A DNA stretch of 64,000 bases, from the NCBI RefSeq assembly GCF_900170035.1, contig NZ_LT828540.1, forward strand, positions 579,280 to 643,279. Reading direction: 5' to 3'. Shown piece after piece: positions 61,385 to 64,000 of this stretch (positions are counted from its first letter, which is position 1; every line of letters starts with the position of its first letter). Below the pieces are notes generated by a model. It searched no databases. It saw only the letters and a list, made by a program, of their open reading frames with translations, and was not told the origin of the DNA. Source of the DNA: Desulfamplus magnetovallimortis. GTDB lineage: Bacteria > Desulfobacterota > Desulfobacteria > Desulfobacterales > Desulfobacteraceae. The position numbers and the translations under genes were made by a program.

Positions 61385-64000
61385 TCATTCAACCGTCTGG
61401 CTTCCAAGTTTCACTACACCTGAATCAATAATTAGATCAAACTCCCTGTCCATGAAAACAATTTTTTGCTTATCAGCCGTTGCAGGCACCTCAATTTCTG
61501 TTCCATCATCCCCGACAAAGCTTACTGTTGCCCCTGATCTTGTGACCTGGAACCCGCTGGAAAGTGATTCAAAGGTAATAACGTTATTGCCTGGAAAATT
61601 GATAAGTTTTCCTGTTGCACCGCTCTCCACATAAATATTGTTGACTCCCTGACATCCATATACAAAAGTATGATTTTCAGATAACATCCTCATAAGTGAG
61701 CTATCAGTCAATATCTCGTAACAGATCAAAGGCTCTGGTTCCGGCTCAATTATTTCAACAGCCTCAATATCAATATAGTCAAGCATGGTATATTCATCCC
61801 ATATACCAATATCCACAGTAAGCTTGCTGTCTGAAACCGTTACCTCCTTCTGCCTTATTATAAACTGTTCGGATGGTTCATCATCAACGAAAGTGACCCC
61901 TTCAACCACAACACGATTGTGTTCCCGAACTCTTCTTGGAGTCCCTACACAAACCTCAACCAAATATGTTCCACTTGGCAGATCAAACTCAAAAATAGCG
62001 GGATGATGCGCATAATCATCATAAGCATAGGTTATTTTCCGCTCATCTGTCTCTTCTCCCCAGGGGTCACGGCCGGTCAAAAAATGGGCAGTATCATTGA
62101 GCCAACCAAACCCTGCATCAGAGTCATACTCCTCCACCCCGACCTGAAGGTAGTCATTCCCTGCAAGGGTGACATACCTGAATGTATAACCATTGCCCCA
62201 GGTATCTTCTGTACGGGTTGTTAAAGGCTCCTCATCGGGGTTCTGAAAATTTATGTAATAGTTTCCAGGCTCTCCTTCTGCCCTTGGATGCTCAACTTCA
62301 GGATATATATCAGGAATTGAATCAATCTCTCCGCCAATTTTTAGCCCTATGAGCCTTCGGAGTTCATACATAAAATTATCACTTCTTGTATATGAAACAA
62401 CACCTGTAATAATTTTATCGGCCTGAACATCAGACTCACCTGTAACCATACCACTCTCCTGGGTATCTGTCGATTGAACAGCAGGCTGTGCAGCTCCATT
62501 CAAAAGGTAAAGATATTCATAATCTTCAAGGCTGTCCCTCATAAGTTCAAAACGTATGGATGGCACAAAACGGTGGTTATTGCTTCCATAAGTTATTGGG
62601 GTGTTATCCTCGGAAGGCGGGTATAGCATGAAAAGATCGCCATTGTGATTGCTGTTCAGGGGTTCTGTCCAGGGATTTTTGCTCCAGTTGTTCAATGAGT
62701 AATAGGCAATACCCCTCACACGATACTTCCAGAGAAACCACCCTGTAAGTCGGCTTTCAATTCCCGGGTGATCAAGGGTTATTGGATTGAAAAAGGGAGG
62801 TCTTGTTCCGTAAAGCCAGTATATCCATGTCTCCTCTTCGTGATACAGCTCTCTTTCATGTGAGATTTCAGGATTATAGTTATTAAGAACCGGAAGCCAG
62901 ATATCAATCTGACCGGAATCAATATAGTCAGGGTGATCATAGATTTCCGGACGGGGCTCTTCCGAGACCATTAGCTTAAGCCCCGGCGCAGCAAGGTTCA
63001 ACTGACGGGAATACCATGCAACAGCATCGTAATCTGCCTGATCCTGGGGTTCATTTGCCATATAGTAATAGGCTTTATCAAGAACTCCACTGTCATCAAG
63101 ATACCCCTCAAGAGCTTCCATATATTCAAACCACTTGTTATTATAGGCAGAATCTGGATTATCAGCCGTGTACCAGTCACCTTCATCACGAACAATATCA
63201 CAAAAAGTTGACGGACGCTGATCAAGGGAGGAATCATTGTTTGTGAAAGTTACGGCCATAAAGGACGGAAATCCGGTGCCGTTGTTAAAAGGCTCTGAAA
63301 AGGTACCATTCATAAGTCCGCTGCCTTTAAGATAACGCATGGCAGGCTCTTCAAAACCCCATATACCTTCATTATCAGTCAATATGGCATCATCACAATC
63401 ATAATCTATGTAGGGATACCCGCCTGTTGATGTTAACCCTCCTGACCACAAAACACTTTTTGGGGTCAATCGATGATCAATAAAGAACTGCTTGATTTTA
63501 TCAACATATGACCAATATTCACTTCCGTAGCCTGTGACACCATATTTTTCAAGAATTGACTGGTGGGAAAAATTCATCTGGGATTTAACATGAAGCTCAT
63601 CTGGCAGAACAAAGTTAAAAACATGAAGGTTGACAGGGATTCTTATGCTGGTTCCGATCTGAACATGGGTCAGGTAATCCCCTGATACAATATCAGAAGG
63701 GACATACACAGTAATCCAGAAAGAGGTGTTTTCACCTGCCTGGAGGGAGACAAGCTCTTTCTTTTCCATCGGCCAAAGGGGATCCGGCCACGGCCCGGCA
63801 GATCCAAGTGCATCTGTAGGCTGTGTTATATTGACGTATTTCACCACATGAATTTCCGTTTCAATGGAACTTTCGGTAAAATCTTCCACATCCAGGGAAA
63901 TCTGCATGTTTGTTGAAGGTCTTACTATGATCTGGAAAGGTTCAAATTCGTTGGCTGCCGCATATACCCTCACCTCTGAATCTGTGATAGTCGGAAGAGC
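61385..64000 (-). CDS. Secreted DUF4091/GH123-like glycoside hydrolase family protein (5' end outside window)
   Basis: 872 residues visible and open to the window edge, so the start and any signal peptide are missing; GTG 63973 is unlikely to be the true start. N-terminal part: YAAANEFEPFQIIVRP, then a beta domain ending DYLTHVQIGTSIRIPVNLHVF, as in GH123/DUF4091 proteins. Central barrel-like part: MNFSHQSILEKYG, KAYYYMANEPQDQADYDA (a candidate catalytic acidic region), and LTGWFLWKYRVRGIAYYSLN with SKNPW, the DUF4091 hallmark. C-terminal part: a malectin/CBM-like module (FGWLNDTAHF, FEFDLPSGTYLVEVCVGTP). It probably acts on extracellular polysaccharide. Confidence 0.75.
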   Translation of the reverse strand, partial: ALPTITDSEVRVYAAANEFEPFQIIVRPSTNMQISLDVEDFTESSIETEIHVVKYVNITQPTDALGSAGPWPDPLWPMEKKELVSLQAGENTSFWITVYVPSDIVSGDYLTHVQIGTSIRIPVNLHVFNFVLPDELHVKSQMNFSHQSILEKYGVTGYGSEYWSYVDKIKQFFIDHRLTPKSVLWSGGLTSTGGYPYIDYDCDDAILTDNEGIWGFEEPAMRYLKGSGLMNGTFSEPFNNGTGFPSFMAVTFTNNDSSLDQRPSTFCDIVRDEGDWYTADNPDSAYNNKWFEYMEALEGYLDDSGVLDKAYYYMANEPQDQADYDAVAWYSRQLNLAAPGLKLMVSEEPRPEIYDHPDYIDSGQIDIWLPVLNNYNPEISHERELYHEEETWIYWLYGTRPPFFNPITLDHPGIESRLTGWFLWKYRVRGIAYYSLNNWSKNPWTEPLNSNHNGDLFMLYPPSEDNTPITYGSNNHRFVPSIRFELMRDSLEDYEYLYLLNGAAQPAVQSTDTQESGMVTGESDVQADKIITGVVSYTRSDNFMYELRRLIGLKIGGEIDSIPDIYPEVEHPRAEGEPGNYYINFQNPDEEPLTTRTEDTWGNGYTFRYVTLAGNDYLQVGVEEYDSDAGFGWLNDTAHFLTGRDPWGEETDERKITYAYDDYAHHPAIFEFDLPSGTYLVEVCVGTPRRVREHNRVVVEGVTFVDDEPSEQFIIRQKEVTVSDSKLTVDIGIWDEYTMLDYIDIEAVEIIEPEPEPLICYEILTDSSLMRMLSENHTFVYGCQGVNNIYVESGATGKLINFPGNNVITFESLSSGFQVTRSGATVSFVGDDGTEIEVPATADKQKIVFMDREFDLIIDSGVVKLGSQTVE

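Noticed and set aside
1-64000. tRNA, rRNA or riboswitch genes
   Set aside because: None could be recognised by eye on either strand; a covariance-model search would be needed to exclude small RNAs.

Overview
The window holds most of a large hybrid polyketide/non-ribosomal peptide (PKS/NRPS) biosynthetic cluster (positions 1 to about 47.6 kb, continuing upstream of the window), followed by cargo or housekeeping genes (47.6-64 kb). The DNA is moderately AT-rich. The outer-membrane barrel, signal peptides and TE/C/A families indicate a Gram-negative bacterium. Many small palindromic elements, homopolymer runs and toxin-antitoxin pairs fit a large, repeat-laden genome such as a filamentous or multicellular Desulfobacterota (for example Desulfonema-like), but this taxonomic call is inference and a cyanobacterium or similar secondary-metabolite-rich lineage is not excluded.

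Layout. PKS-1 (3-5432, 5' truncated) is KS-AT-DH-KR-ACP. PKS-2 (5437-13110) is KS-AT-DH-cMT-KR-ACP. PKS-3 (13154-17803) is KS, a dead AT remnant and a second intact AT, with no ACP. A PIN toxin/antitoxin pair follows, then a four-gene FkbK-J-I-H-type cassette (18809-22489) that should make a glycolytic extender unit, probably hydroxymalonyl-ACP because no O-methyltransferase is seen. A second PIN pair, a seven-repeat beta-propeller-like protein and an AAA ATPase/nuclease-like protein interrupt the cluster. Next comes a giant hybrid gene (26857-37994) that reads ACP-aminotransferase-C-A(Asn-like)-PCP-KS-AT-KR-ACP. It is broken into three reading frames by two +1 changes, each in a 7-base homopolymer, one of them inside a 100-bp MITE inserted in the KS. 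The terminal NRPS (38211-47636) is docking-C-A(Thr)-PCP-sulfotransferase-C-A(Gly-like)-PCP-TE.

How it works together. The order predicts an unsaturated, alpha-methylated polyketide acid given a beta-amino group by the aminotransferase (as in iturin, mycosubtilin or microcystin Adda), then Asn, one reduced ketide, Thr, Gly, and release or cyclisation by the TE. The sulfotransferase directly after the Thr carrier is unusual and could prime Thr for beta-elimination or leave a sulfate. A cyclic-peptide-type ABC exporter (52798-54414) and a type II thioesterase with a damaged 5' end (54417-55157) lie 5 kb downstream between 70-bp direct repeats and probably serve the pathway.

The right part carries a YefM/YoeB-like pair, a secreted DUF4350-like protein, two predicted membrane proteins, an outer-membrane barrel, a Band 7/SPFH protein, a small Cys-rich secreted protein, a secreted VWA protein, a CARDB-like secreted protein and a truncated DUF4091/GH123-like secreted enzyme. 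Intergenic DNA there is colonised by one MITE family with 7-8 bp target duplications. Throughout the megasynthases, linkers and surface loops carry in-frame tandem repeats of 12-42 bases, an unusual evolutionary feature.
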